Assembly: GCA_025928335.1 (NCBI GenBank)
Contig: JAICJQ010000003.1
Location: 16,970-80,969, forward strand
Direction: 5' to 3'
Origin: Gemmatimonadaceae bacterium
GTDB lineage: Bacteria > Gemmatimonadota > Gemmatimonadetes > Gemmatimonadales > Gemmatimonadaceae
Length of the DNA stretch: 64,000 nucleotides
Positions 1 to 9,296 of this stretch are shown here, piece after piece (within the stretch, counting starts at the first letter, position 1; every line of letters begins with the position of its first letter). Both the position numbers and the translations under genes were made by a program. The notes under the pieces were generated by a model. It was given only the letters and a program-made list of their open reading frames with translations, was not told where the DNA came from and made no database searches.

Positions 1-2
1 TC

Positions 3-662
3 TTCGCGCACGTGCCGCTCTGGACGGTCTATCCCGAGTGGGGTTGGGGGACGGACGATTCAGAGCAAGCGCTCGCATTGGTCAAACGATTCGGATCCGT
101 GACGGTGCTCAATGGGCACATCCACCAGATCATGCAGAAGGTCGAGGGCCACGTCTCGTTTCACACCGCGATGTCCACCGCATTTCCTCAGCCTGCGCCA
201 GGAACGGCGCCGTCACCCGGTCCGATGACCGTGCAGCCGGAGCGCCTCAAGAGTGTCCTCGGCATCGCCGACGTCACGTTCATCCCGGGCCGAAGCTCAC
301 TCGCCGTCGTCGACGCGACGCTCTCGGGTCTTCCACCGGCGTTCGACGCGGCGATGCACGATTCGATGACGCAGCGTCGCAACGCGCGCAAGTCGGTCAC
401 GCTGCAAGCCAACGAGATCGCCATCGACAATTTTCAGTTCTCGCCGTCGCCGCTCACCGTGAAGGCCGGCACCAAAATCACCTGGATCAACGCCGATGAT
501 GTGCCGCATCTCATCGCGAGCGCGGACAATGCCTTCAAGTCGTCACCGGTGATCGATACCGACCAGCGCTTTTCCACGATGTTCGCGACGCCCGGCACGT
601 ACGAGTACTTCTGCGCTCTGCACCCGAAGATGCAAGGGAGGGTCGTCGTCACCCGCGCTTGA
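3..662 (+). CDS. Metallophosphoesterase C-terminus fused to a cupredoxin domain (5' partial)
   Basis: The frame is already open at base 3 (FAHVPLW precedes the tracked GTG), so the start lies outside the window. The first ~60 residues look like the end of a calcineurin-type phosphoesterase, with the metal-ligand motif NGHIH followed by a conserved SFHTAMSTAFP segment. The last ~85 residues form a plastocyanin/amicyanin-like cupredoxin. Its candidate type-1 copper ligands are the His of DDVPHL and the Cys, His and Met of YFCALHPKM. Such phosphoesterases and cupredoxins are usually exported, but the N-terminus is missing, so location is inferred. The 3' end overlaps the convergent anti-sigma gene by 14 bp. 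A separate cupredoxin gene is ruled out because the frame runs unbroken. Confidence 0.85.
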   Translation, partial: FAHVPLWTVYPEWGWGTDDSEQALALVKRFGSVTVLNGHIHQIMQKVEGHVSFHTAMSTAFPQPAPGTAPSPGPMTVQPERLKSVLGIADVTFIPGRSSLAVVDATLSGLPPAFDAAMHDSMTQRRNARKSVTLQANEIAIDNFQFSPSPLTVKAGTKITWINADDVPHLIASADNAFKSSPVIDTDQRFSTMFATPGTYEYFCALHPKMQGRVVVTRA

Positions 663-1410
663 ACAGCGCGATGAACTGCTCGAGCTCGGCGCTGTTGAGA
701 TCGGAGACGGCCCAGTATTCCAGTCCGCCGCTCTGCCACTCGACCATGTGATACCCATTGCGGGTTTCGTGCGCCGAGCTCGATCGACCGTCCGCCGGCT
801 CGGCGAAGACGTTGATGACATGCTGCCGACGCGTGTACGTCACGACGGGAATCGCGCGGCCGTCGACGTAGTCCACCCGTCCGCCGGTCAGTAGAAAGCC
901 GGCCGAGTCGAGATTGGGTACCGCGGGTGAAAGGTCTACTCGGCCGTTGAACCACGGTTTGACCTGGTGCTGGTCCGTGGACACGACGTCGGTGAGATGA
1001 CCGGGCATCAACGAGCGAATGTGTGCGTCTACGATCGTCTCGGCGATCGCATCACTCGCTAACGATCGCCGCGTCAGCGACGCCGCGATGGTGCTGCTCG
1101 CGACGGCGACTACGAGACCGGCCGCGGCGAGTGCCGGCCAACGCGTCCAGGCCGGCCGTCGCGGCACCGGGGCGGGCGTGAAGGCGTCGTCGCGGGCGAG
1201 CGAGTTTCGAATGCGGGCTTTGAGGACGTCGGGTGTCGCGTGTCGCATGAGATTTTCCTTGATCCGGCGCGACGTACCAGCAAGCGCCTGCTCTTCGCGC
1301 GCGCACTCGCTGCACGTCGCGAGATGCTCGCGCACGGCTTCCTGCTCGTCGCGCATCAATTCGTCGTCCATGTAAGCCGACAGCAGTTCGGTGCATTCGG
1401 CGCAACGCAT
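649..1410 (-). CDS. Anti-sigma factor with N-terminal zinc finger (zf-HC2)
   Basis: This 253-residue membrane protein begins with an anti-sigma zinc-binding fold: H29, C33 and C36 form the HxxxCxxC motif, and C3 and C6 lie near the N-terminus. One hydrophobic segment at about residues 90-111 should anchor it, leaving a ~140-residue extracytoplasmic domain of unknown fold. It starts 1 bp after the stop of the ECF sigma gene, the usual coupling of a sigma factor and its inhibitor. By family knowledge the N-terminal domain sequesters the sigma factor until a redox or envelope signal releases it. Because HxxxCxxC is present, a thiol or zinc signal is possible, but not shown. Confidence 0.9.
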   Translation of the reverse strand: MRCAECTELLSAYMDDELMRDEQEAVREHLATCSECAREEQALAGTSRRIKENLMRHATPDVLKARIRNSLARDDAFTPAPVPRRPAWTRWPALAAAGLVVAVASSTIAASLTRRSLASDAIAETIVDAHIRSLMPGHLTDVVSTDQHQVKPWFNGRVDLSPAVPNLDSAGFLLTGGRVDYVDGRAIPVVTYTRRQHVINVFAEPADGRSSSAHETRNGYHMVEWQSGGLEYWAVSDLNSAELEQFIALFKRG

Positions 1411-1411
1411 G

Positions 1412-1933
1412 TCAGCTCGCCTCCTTTGCGCCGAGCCCGAGCGCGACCGCCAGGCGCTTTCGGCCGCGCGCGAGCCGCGACATCACCGTGCCGATCGGTA
1501 CGCCGACGACGTCGCTGATCTCCTTGTAGCTCAACTCCTGAATCTCCCGCAACACGATAACTTCCCGGAATTCGTCGGGCAGCGCGTCGAGCGCACGGGT
1601 GAGCGCCGCGCGCTCCGATCGCTGGATCGCCCGCGCGTCGGTCTCCCGCGGATCGGGGACCGACGGCGCACCGGCGTCGAACGAGATCACGTTCTTTGTG
1701 CCGTGGTCGCGCCGCAGCCAGGTCATGCAGCAGTTTCGCACGATGGCCAGCAGCCACGCTCGCGCGTCGCCCTCCCGATACCCGTCGAAGTAGCGAAGCG
1801 CGCGCAACACCGCGTCCTGAACAACGTCCTGTGCATCGTGCTCGTCGCGCACGAGATAACGCGCGAGCGTATACGCATCGTCGAGATGTGGCAGCACAAT
1901 TCGTTCGAACCGCTCGACGTCGCGTTGGGACAT
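1412..1933 (-). CDS. ECF-family RNA polymerase sigma factor
   Basis: A 173-residue group 4 sigma factor. Region 2 is recognisable in the DAQDVVQDAVLRALRYFDGY stretch and region 4 in the helix-turn-helix LSYKEISDVVGVPIGTVMSR. There is no region 3, as expected for ECF sigmas. It is followed 1 bp later by its likely anti-sigma factor. The 100-bp gap upstream separates it from the RND efflux operon on the same strand, so it could be read from its own promoter or by read-through. That gap contains three GCGCTT repeats but no promoter I would defend. Targets are unknown; autoregulation is usual for this family. Confidence 0.93.
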   Translation of the reverse strand: MSQRDVERFERIVLPHLDDAYTLARYLVRDEHDAQDVVQDAVLRALRYFDGYREGDARAWLLAIVRNCCMTWLRRDHGTKNVISFDAGAPSVPDPRETDARAIQRSERAALTRALDALPDEFREVIVLREIQELSYKEISDVVGVPIGTVMSRLARGRKRLAVALGLGAKEAS

Positions 1934-2032
1934 GGCTCAGAAGGAGACTGCCGATGCCGCCCATTTATTCCCGCAAGCGCTACTCGGCCGGTGTGAAGCG
2001 CTCGTTTCAAGCGCGGCCGGTGCCCGGTGCCC

Positions 2033-5000
2033 TCAGTCCCCGGCTGCTACGTCCGCCGCTGAGTCGATTGCGACCGCGCCTTTCGGCACCGGCACTGGTT
2101 TCGGCTCCTGGACGCGCTTCTTCCCGAACCGCGCAAAGCCCGTCGAGAGCCGCTGGTTGAGCGAATCCATGTACGTGTAGAACACCGGCGTCACGTACAG
2201 CGTGATCAGCTGTGAGAACGCCAAACCGCCCACGACCGCCACGCCCAGCGGACGCCGCGACTCGGCGCCGGCGCCGGTCGACATCGCGATCGGCAGCGTG
2301 CCCATGAGCGCCGCCATCGTCGTCATCATGATTGGACGGAAGCGGATCAAGCAGGCGTGCACGATCGCGTCCGCCGGCGCACGTCCCTCCGATCGTTCCG
2401 ACTCGACGGCGAAGTCGATCATCATGATCGCGTTCTTCTTCACGAGACCCACGAGCAGGATGATACCGACGAACGCGTAGACGCTCAGCTCGATCTTGAA
2501 GATGAGCAGCGTGAGCAGCGCGCCGAACGCGGCGAACGGCAAACCCGACAGAATCGTGATCGGGTGGATGAAGCTCTCGTACAGGATGCCGAGCACCACG
2601 TAAATCACGAAGATCGCGATGCCGAGCAGCGCGAGCATGCCGGCCTGCGTCGACTGGAACGCCTGCGCCGTACCCGAGAAACCGGTCGTAATCGATCCGG
2701 GAAGCACTTTGTCCGCGACGCGCTGGACTTCGGCCGTCGCCTGACCGAGCGCGATGCCCGGCGGCAGGTTGAAGCTCAGCGTGACCGACGGTAACTGTCC
2801 GGAGTGATTGACCGACAACGGCCCCGCCGTCTGCGTGATGTTGGCCACGGCACTCAGCGGCACGAGCGAGCCGGTGCTCGACCGAACGTACAACAGATCC
2901 ATCGCCGACAGATCCATCTGATACTGCGGCAGCAGCTCCATCACGACCCAATACGCGTTGTTCGGCGTGTAGATCGTCGAGACCTGCCGCGAGCCGTACG
3001 CGTTGTACAATGCGTTCTCGATCTGCGCGGCGTTGACGCCGAGCGAGCTCGCGCGCTCACGATCGATCTCGACGCTCGCTTGGGGATTGCCGAGCTGCAG
3101 ATCGCTCGTCACGTCCTGGAGCAGCGGCGACTTGCGCATCGAGTCGACGAGCGCGAGCGCCGCGGGATAGAGCGTCGTGATGTCCGAGCTTTGCATCGCG
3201 AACTGGTACAGGCTCTTCGACACGCGGCCACCGATCTGGATCGCCGGCGGGTTCTGCATGTAGACGACGACGCCCGGAACCTTCGACAGCTTCGGACGCA
3301 GCTCCTTGATGATGTCGTCGACGCTCATGCGCTTGTCGCGCGGCGGCAGGCCCATGAAGAGACGACCCTGGTTCGTGCCCGAGATCGTCGTGCTGCCGCC
3401 GACCGCCGACATGAAGCCGGCGACGTTCGTGTCTTTCGCGATGATGTCCGCGATCTGCTTCTGGTGCGCCACCATGTCGGTGAACGACGTGCCCTGCGCG
3501 GTCTCCGTCGTCGCGAACATGTTGCCGTTGTCCTGGCTCGGGATGAACCCCTTCGGAACGATCGCAAAGAGTCCGACGGTACCGACCAGAATCATCAACG
3601 AGAACAGCAGCGCGACGCGCCGATGCTCCATCACCCACAGCAGGCTCGTCTCATACTTGCCGACCAGCCATCCGTAGCCGGACTCGGTCAAGTTGTAGAG
3701 CCGCCCGTGCTTCTCGTCGTGCGAGTGGGGGCGCAGGAAGCGGCTCGACAACATCGGCGTCAGCGTCAGCGACACGAAGCCCGACACGAGAATGGACACC
3801 GCGATCACGACCGCGAACTCGTGGAACAGCCGCCCGATGATTCCGCCGAGGAAGAGAATCGGAATGAACACGGCGGTCAGCGACAGCGTCATGGAGATGA
3901 TCGTGAAGCCGACCTCCGCGGCTCCGTCCACCGCGGCCTGCATCGGCGGTTTCCCCATCTCCATGTGGCGGACGATGTTCTCGAGCATGACGATCGCGTC
4001 GTCCACCACGAAGCCGACGGCCAGCGTGAGCGCCATCAGCGACAGATTGTCCATGCTGTAATCCAGCATGTACATCACGGCGAACGTCCCGATCACCGAG
4101 ATCGGCAGCGCCAAGCTCGGAATCACCGTCGCCGAGACGTTCCGCAGGAAAATGAAGATCACCGCGATGACGAGGAACAACGTCAGCACAAGCGTGAACT
4201 TCACGTCGGCGACCGACTCGCGAATCGTGACCGACCGATCGATCATCTTATCGATCTGGACGCCGCCCGGCAGCTGCGGCTTGAGCTTGTTCACGAGATC
4301 ATTCACCGCGTCCGCAACGGCGACCGTGTTGGAGCCCGGCTGGCGCTGTACCGCCAGGATGAGACCGCGCTTGTCGCGGAACCACGCCGCGGCACGGTTG
4401 TTCTGCACGTCGTCGAGGACGTTGCCAAGATCACCGAGATGAATCGGCGCGCCATTGCGATACGCCACGACCATCTGGCGGAACCCGGCCGCGTCCTGGA
4501 GCTGGCCGTTCGCTTCGACGGTGTACGTCTTGTTCGGACCGTTGAGGATGCCCGTCGGCAGGTTGACGTTCTGGTTCGCGATCGCATTCGCGACTTCGTC
4601 GATGCCGAGCCTGCGATTCACCAGCGCCGTCGGATCGAGCTGCACGCGCACCGCGTACTTCTGCGACCCATACACGTTCACTTGCGCCACGCCCGGCACC
4701 ATCGAAATGCGCTGTGCCATGAACGTCTCGGCATACTCGTCGAGCTGGGACAGCGGCATCAAATCCGACGTGAACGAGAAGAAGATGATCGGCGAATCGG
4801 CCGGGTTCACCTTCTGATACGACGGGGGAATGATTCCAGGCGGGAGATCGCGCAGCGTCTTGGCGATCATCGCCTGGACATCTTGCGCCGCGCCGTCGAT
4901 CGAGCGGTCGAGGCTGAACTGCATCGTGATCGATATCGAGCCCAGCGTCGACGTCGACGTCATGTTGTCGATGCCGGCGATCGTCGAAAATTGTTTCTCT

Positions 5001-5200
5001 AACGGCGTTGCCACCGCCGACGCCATCGTCTCCGGGCTGGCGCCGGGCAGACTCGCGTTCACCGTGATCGTCGGGAAGTCCACCGTCGGCAGATCGCTGA
5101 CGGGGAGACGGCGATACGCGGTGATCCCGAAGAACAGAATGCCGGCCATCACGAGAACCGTGGTGACCGGACGCCGGATAAACAGTTCAGAAAAATTCAT
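2033..5200 (-). CDS. RND multidrug efflux permease, MdtB/MdtC-like (HAE1 family)
   Basis: This 1055-residue inner-membrane proton antiporter has the two-fold AcrB architecture: an N-terminal helix (FIRRPVTTVLVMAGILFFGI), a periplasmic porter loop, a block of helices, a second porter loop and a final helix block. The proton-relay aspartates of TM4 are D400 and D401 in GFVVDDAIVMLEN. The GASPETMASAVATPLEK signature near residue 55 and the overall N-terminus are closest to MdtB/MdtC. It is the last gene of a coupled efflux operon, and its ATG shares one base with the stop of the adjacent adaptor gene. Only one RND subunit is present, so a homotrimer is more likely than an MdtBC-type heterotrimer. 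Confidence 0.95.
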   Translation of the reverse strand: MNFSELFIRRPVTTVLVMAGILFFGITAYRRLPVSDLPTVDFPTITVNASLPGASPETMASAVATPLEKQFSTIAGIDNMTSTSTLGSISITMQFSLDRSIDGAAQDVQAMIAKTLRDLPPGIIPPSYQKVNPADSPIIFFSFTSDLMPLSQLDEYAETFMAQRISMVPGVAQVNVYGSQKYAVRVQLDPTALVNRRLGIDEVANAIANQNVNLPTGILNGPNKTYTVEANGQLQDAAGFRQMVVAYRNGAPIHLGDLGNVLDDVQNNRAAAWFRDKRGLILAVQRQPGSNTVAVADAVNDLVNKLKPQLPGGVQIDKMIDRSVTIRESVADVKFTLVLTLFLVIAVIFIFLRNVSATVIPSLALPISVIGTFAVMYMLDYSMDNLSLMALTLAVGFVVDDAIVMLENIVRHMEMGKPPMQAAVDGAAEVGFTIISMTLSLTAVFIPILFLGGIIGRLFHEFAVVIAVSILVSGFVSLTLTPMLSSRFLRPHSHDEKHGRLYNLTESGYGWLVGKYETSLLWVMEHRRVALLFSLMILVGTVGLFAIVPKGFIPSQDNGNMFATTETAQGTSFTDMVAHQKQIADIIAKDTNVAGFMSAVGGSTTISGTNQGRLFMGLPPRDKRMSVDDIIKELRPKLSKVPGVVVYMQNPPAIQIGGRVSKSLYQFAMQSSDITTLYPAALALVDSMRKSPLLQDVTSDLQLGNPQASVEIDRERASSLGVNAAQIENALYNAYGSRQVSTIYTPNNAYWVVMELLPQYQMDLSAMDLLYVRSSTGSLVPLSAVANITQTAGPLSVNHSGQLPSVTLSFNLPPGIALGQATAEVQRVADKVLPGSITTGFSGTAQAFQSTQAGMLALLGIAIFVIYVVLGILYESFIHPITILSGLPFAAFGALLTLLIFKIELSVYAFVGIILLVGLVKKNAIMMIDFAVESERSEGRAPADAIVHACLIRFRPIMMTTMAALMGTLPIAMSTGAGAESRRPLGVAVVGGLAFSQLITLYVTPVFYTYMDSLNQRLSTGFARFGKKRVQEPKPVPVPKGAVAIDSAADVAAGD

Positions 5201-6375
5201 CAGCTCGTCCCCGCTTTCACCCCCGCCGCCGCCGCAGCGCCGGCCAACGAGTCGGCACCGCCTGCTTGCGTCGTTCGCCCGGCGCTCACCGGAACCGGCT
5301 TCGCCTCGACGCGCGCATTCGGCGTCAGTCGCGACTGGCCGTCCACCACGACTTGTTCTCCAGCCTCGAGGCCCTTGTCTACCGTCGTCAGGTCGCCGAC
5401 CGCGCGTCCGACCGAAACCGGCCTGACTATCGCCCGCTTGTCGTTTCCGATCACGAACACATAGTTGCCTTGCTGGCCGGCGAGCACCGCGCGGGTCGGC
5501 ACCGCAACGACGTTTGGATCGACTTGAAGTTCGACGCTAACGCGGACGTACTCCCCGGGCCACAAAGAATTCGTTTGGTTTTGAAATCTCGCCTTGGCGG
5601 TCACGGTTCCCGTAAGAGAATCGACCGCATTGTCCAACATCGCCAGAGTCCCGGCCTCGGCAACCCGTCCACTGTCCGCCGTGACGACGCGAACTGGAAT
5701 GGGGCCCTTAAGATTACGCCGCTGTAGCGTTGGGAAATCCCGCTGCACCACGGGGAAGCGTATCAAAATCGGCTTGAGCTGGTTCACCACGACGAGCGGG
5801 TCGCTGTTCGGACGCACCAGGTTGCCCGCCTTTACCAACAGACGTCCCGTCCGCCCCGAGATCGGCGATCGAATCGTCGTGTAACCGAGATTGACACGCG
5901 CGTTGTCGACCGCGGCGCGGTCGGACTGCACGCTGGCGAGTGCCGCCGCTGCCGCGGCGGCTGCCTGGTCCGCTTGTGATTTGGTGACGTAGTCCTTCTC
6001 GACCAGCGCCTTGTATCGCTCAGCCTCGCGCGACGCGCTTTGAGCCTGCGCGGTGTCTCGCGCGAGCGTCGCTTCCGCTTGGCGAAGCGCTGCCTCGAAA
6101 GGCCGTGGATCGATCTTGAACAGCACTTGGCCGGCCTGGACGTCCTGACCTTCGTTGAACTCGACGGCTTCGAGATTGCCGCCGACCTGCGCCGCAATCG
6201 ACACGGTCTGCAGGGGCTCGACGACGCCGTTCGCCTCGATCGTCAGTGGTGCCGAGACGCGCGAGACCGCCGCGGTTTGAACGGGAACCGGGGGCGACTG
6301 CTGCGCCGGCGGCTTTGAGCACGCCGTGACCACGACAGCGGCGATCAGCGCGAAGGACATTGAAGCGCGCGTCAT
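5200..6375 (-). CDS. RND efflux periplasmic adaptor lipoprotein (MdtA/AcrA-like)
   Basis: The tracked ORF starts further upstream, but the ATG at 6375 is preferred. It overlaps the TolC stop as ATGA and gives a lipoprotein signal ending at the lipobox Cys of VVTAC. The 391-residue protein has the membrane-fusion-protein layout: a biotinyl-lipoyl half (ISIAAQVGGNLEAV), a helical hairpin rich in Ala/Arg/Gln, the second lipoyl half (IRSPISGRTGRL) and a beta-barrel domain. It should bridge the downstream RND permease to TolC. It is the second adaptor in this operon; its direct coupling to the RND gene suggests it is the pump's own partner. Confidence 0.93.
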   Translation of the reverse strand: MTRASMSFALIAAVVVTACSKPPAQQSPPVPVQTAAVSRVSAPLTIEANGVVEPLQTVSIAAQVGGNLEAVEFNEGQDVQAGQVLFKIDPRPFEAALRQAEATLARDTAQAQSASREAERYKALVEKDYVTKSQADQAAAAAAAALASVQSDRAAVDNARVNLGYTTIRSPISGRTGRLLVKAGNLVRPNSDPLVVVNQLKPILIRFPVVQRDFPTLQRRNLKGPIPVRVVTADSGRVAEAGTLAMLDNAVDSLTGTVTAKARFQNQTNSLWPGEYVRVSVELQVDPNVVAVPTRAVLAGQQGNYVFVIGNDKRAIVRPVSVGRAVGDLTTVDKGLEAGEQVVVDGQSRLTPNARVEAKPVPVSAGRTTQAGGADSLAGAAAAAGVKAGTS

Positions 6376-7841
6376 TGTTTCGGTCTCACGTCGGGCGCCG
6401 GCGTAAACGGCGCGAAACTGGTATCGCCGCGCGCATTCAACACGCCGACGTCGTGCGCGAGCTGCGCGAGCGCGGAGCGCCACTGCCACCGCGAGTCGAC
6501 GTCCTGCGAGCGCGCCGCGGCGAGCGCCGACTGCGCGACGAGAAGGTCGACGATGCTGCCGACGCCCTCCTTGTACCGCCCGCGCGCGACTTCTTCCGAC
6601 TGAATCGCGCTCGCGAGAAGATCGCGCGACGTTCGGACGCGGTCGGTGGCGGTGCGCATCGTGTAGTACGCGGTGAACACTTGCTGAATGATCTGCTGTC
6701 TGGTGAGCTCGGTGCGCGCCTGAGCGGCCTGGAACTGCTCGTTCGCGGCCGCGACATCGTAGTGGCTCGAAAATCCGGTGAACACCGGAACCGATACGCC
6801 GAGGTTCAGCGAATACGTGTTTCCTGCAAAGGTAGAGATGTTCGACGCGTTGTTGGCGCCCGTTCCCACGAAGGCCAACGACGGAAGATACCCCGAGCGG
6901 GCCACCTTGATCTGCGAGTGGGCCGCCTCCGCCTGAGCGCGCGCTGAAGCAAGTTCCGGCCGGTTGCGCACCGCCACGTTGATCAACGAATCCACGGACT
7001 CGGTGATGAAATGCACGGAATCCGAGAGTGTAACGGCCGGGACGTCGAACGACGTGTTCGCGGGCAACCCCATCGAGACGGCGAGCGATCCTTTCGTCAC
7101 CTGAAGGATGCCTTCGAGCGTCTGCAGTTGCAGCTCGGCCTGCGAGCGAGCCGTCCTTGCCTGGAGCACGTCGGCAATCGTGGCCAGCCCCACGTGATGA
7201 CGTTCGTTCGCGGCATCGAGCGCGGCGGTCGCGAGGTCGAGCGAAGATTTCTGCGCATCGCGCTGCGCGCGCGTCGAGAGATAGGTGAACGCTGCTGTTT
7301 CGACGAGCAGAATCGTGTTCTGCACCGTCGAGTTGTGTGTGAGATCAGCGGCGATCGCCGTCTGGCGCGCGACATCGATCGAGCCGGTCCGTCCGCCGAA
7401 ATCGAGGACCGTGTACGTCAGGCTGCCTGATGGTCCATACTGCGTGCGTTCACCAGCCGGTCGTCCGGGCGAGCTCAGGGCGAGCGATCGGTTGACCGCC
7501 ACGCCGGCAACGAGCGTCGGATACAAGCGACCCTCGCTCGAACCGTAGACATCGGCGGCGGCTCGGGCCTGAACCCACGACTGCCGCGTCAGTGGACTGG
7601 TTCTCAGCGCAATGTCGATCGCTTCGGCGAGGGTGTATTGCTTGATGCTGTCGACCGTGCTTGGTCGAACCACATCGCGCGCCGCCGCGTCGCTGACGGA
7701 CTTCGTCGGCGTCCACTGCGTGGTCTGGTTCGCCGGAGTCGCGACTGCGCCTTCGATCCTCGGTGGACCGTGGACGCAAGCACTCGCCGCGGCGAGTGCT
7801 GTCAGCGCGAGACGCGCACGACTCCCGGCCAAGCGACTCAC
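6372..7841 (-). CDS. TolC-family outer-membrane efflux channel
   Basis: A 489-residue protein starting at GTG, which overlaps the upstream adaptor stop as GTGA. The N-terminus has a signal ending in a possible lipobox Cys (LAAASAC), typical of OprM/NodT-like channels. Two repeated alpha-helical coiled-coil halves are visible, with motifs such as YTLAEAIDIALRTSP near the start of the first half and RPELASARAQAEAAHSQIK near the second. By family knowledge three copies form the outer-membrane duct and periplasmic tunnel. It sits between two adaptor genes in the same coupled operon, so it may serve either one. Confidence 0.93.
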   Translation of the reverse strand: MSRLAGSRARLALTALAAASACVHGPPRIEGAVATPANQTTQWTPTKSVSDAAARDVVRPSTVDSIKQYTLAEAIDIALRTSPLTRQSWVQARAAADVYGSSEGRLYPTLVAGVAVNRSLALSSPGRPAGERTQYGPSGSLTYTVLDFGGRTGSIDVARQTAIAADLTHNSTVQNTILLVETAAFTYLSTRAQRDAQKSSLDLATAALDAANERHHVGLATIADVLQARTARSQAELQLQTLEGILQVTKGSLAVSMGLPANTSFDVPAVTLSDSVHFITESVDSLINVAVRNRPELASARAQAEAAHSQIKVARSGYLPSLAFVGTGANNASNISTFAGNTYSLNLGVSVPVFTGFSSHYDVAAANEQFQAAQARTELTRQQIIQQVFTAYYTMRTATDRVRTSRDLLASAIQSEEVARGRYKEGVGSIVDLLVAQSALAAARSQDVDSRWQWRSALAQLAHDVGVLNARGDTSFAPFTPAPDVRPKQ

Positions 7842-9091
7842 TGCTTCTTCGCCTGCCCTGCCTGCGCCACGGGAGGTGGTGGCGCGGCGCCTCGGCGCAT
7901 GCTCGAGGCGAGCTTGAGGGTCGGAGGCACTGCGGGGCGTCCGGTCACGATCGCGCCGAGCGCGACGACTTTGTCGCCGGGCTGCAGCCCTTCCGTGACC
8001 TGCACGACGCGAAGGTCCGTGGGGCCGGTTCTCACCAAACGCATCTCGTACGTCCCGTCAGGAAGCGCGACGACGACGTACTTGCCGGGCGTTCCCGTCT
8101 GTGATCCCCCTTCCGATGGAACCAGATCGCGGCGCATCTGCCCCGTCAAAGAATCGACGGGGATCGCGAACATGCGCGCCACGGGAGCCAGCTCGCTCGT
8201 CGGACGAAGAGCATCGATCGGGACCGCTACGACGTTGTTCAGATCGGCGGCGCGGATCGTGACTTCACCGTTCATTCCCGGCATCAACAATCCGTCCTTG
8301 TTGTTGATGTTCACCATCACCGGGAAAAAGGTCACGCCCTGCGTGACGACCGCCTGCGGCTCGATCTTTTCGATGACGCCGTCGAACGTCCGATCCGGAA
8401 ACGCGTCGATCGCGACTGAGGCCGGCTGGCCGACGCGAATATTGCCCATCTCGACCTCGTCGATCGTCACGCGCATGCGAACGCGGCCCAGGTCGGCGAC
8501 GGTCATCAGCGTCGTTCCGCCGTTGGCCGACGTCGCCGAGGTGATGATCTGTCCCTGCGTCACCGGCCGGCTGACGATCGTTCCGGCGATCGGCGCCTCG
8601 ACGGAGGCGTCCTCCAACTTCTGCTTGGCGAGATCCAGATTCGCCTTCGCGGAAATGAGCTCCGACTGCGAGGCCGCGAACGTGGATTTCGTGCTGTCGT
8701 GTTCGGAGGCTGTGATCACGTGTTGAGCGAACAGGGAGTCCTTTCGCGCCCGATCGCGCAGCGCTTTCTGGATCCCCACCACGGCGACGACGTCGTCGGC
8801 CACGGCTTGATCGTACTGGTTCTTCACGTCACGCGGATCGATTTGCGCGAGCAACTGTCCGCGTTTGACCACCGATCCGACTTCGACGGGCATCTGAGTG
8901 ATCATCCCCTGCGCCTTGGACTTGATGTCGACAGGGTTGATGGGTTCGACGGTTCCGGTCGCTTGAACGCGAACGGCAATATCGCTGCGGCTGATCGTTA
9001 CGGTGGGCAGCGCGACCGGACCGGTCGCTTTGCTCTGACAAGCGCCAACAACGACGAGTGCGGCAAAGACGGCAATGCGGCGTGATTGCAT
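7838..9091 (-). CDS. HlyD/MacA-like periplasmic adaptor lipoprotein, first gene of efflux operon
   Basis: The ATG at 9091 is preferred over the tracked TTG start because it gives a clean lipoprotein signal (lipobox VVGAC). The 417-residue protein has the lipoyl motif GTVEPINPVDIKSKAQG, a helical hairpin, the returning half EAPIAGTIVSRPVTQGQ, and a C-terminal barrel ending in a Pro/Ala-rich tail. Length and motifs resemble MacA-type adaptors, which normally pair with the MacB ABC permease, but no macB lies nearby. Instead it leads an operon of TolC, a second adaptor and an RND pump. It may replace or supplement the RND adaptor, or work with an unlinked ABC exporter. Confidence 0.88.
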   Translation of the reverse strand: MQSRRIAVFAALVVVGACQSKATGPVALPTVTISRSDIAVRVQATGTVEPINPVDIKSKAQGMITQMPVEVGSVVKRGQLLAQIDPRDVKNQYDQAVADDVVAVVGIQKALRDRARKDSLFAQHVITASEHDSTKSTFAASQSELISAKANLDLAKQKLEDASVEAPIAGTIVSRPVTQGQIITSATSANGGTTLMTVADLGRVRMRVTIDEVEMGNIRVGQPASVAIDAFPDRTFDGVIEKIEPQAVVTQGVTFFPVMVNINNKDGLLMPGMNGEVTIRAADLNNVVAVPIDALRPTSELAPVARMFAIPVDSLTGQMRRDLVPSEGGSQTGTPGKYVVVALPDGTYEMRLVRTGPTDLRVVQVTEGLQPGDKVVALGAIVTGRPAVPPTLKLASSMRRGAAPPPPVAQAGQAKKQ

Positions 9092-9231
9092 GTAACTGGG
9101 CGGGGGAGAAAGCGGCAACTACGTTCTGGCATCGGAAGCAAAGCGGCGCCCCCCGGAACGGAGGCGCCGTCACGTTCATTCTATTGAAAGTACGCGCCCG
9201 TATCACTCTGTGTTGAGTCAGGTGAGCGGCC

Positions 9232-9275
9232 GCAAAGAGAAAGGCCAGCCGCGTCGAACATCCACGCGACTGGCC
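9232..9275 (-). terminator. Rho-independent terminator after the secreted protein gene
   Basis: Bases 9243-9275 form a stem of 12 bp with one mismatch (GGCCAGCCGCGT against ACGCGACTGGCC) and a 9-nt loop. On the minus strand it is followed by a T-rich tail (TTTCTCTTTGC). It lies about 20 bp past the stop of the 9297-10049 gene. The rest of the 9092-9296 interval holds a weaker GC-rich stem at 9144-9169 and a TAGAAT box at 9178-9183 that could be the -10 element of the efflux operon; no convincing -35 is seen. Confidence 0.65.
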
Positions 9276-9296
9276 GCCCCCTTCCCCTCTCGCTCC

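Noticed and set aside
2804-5002. 732-aa plus-strand ORF
   Set aside because: Arg/His/Asp-rich shadow lying entirely antisense to the RND permease; no domain, caused by GC-rich codon structure.
7838-9091. MacAB exporter
   Set aside because: MacA-like adaptor is present, but no MacB with an ATPase domain is encoded nearby.
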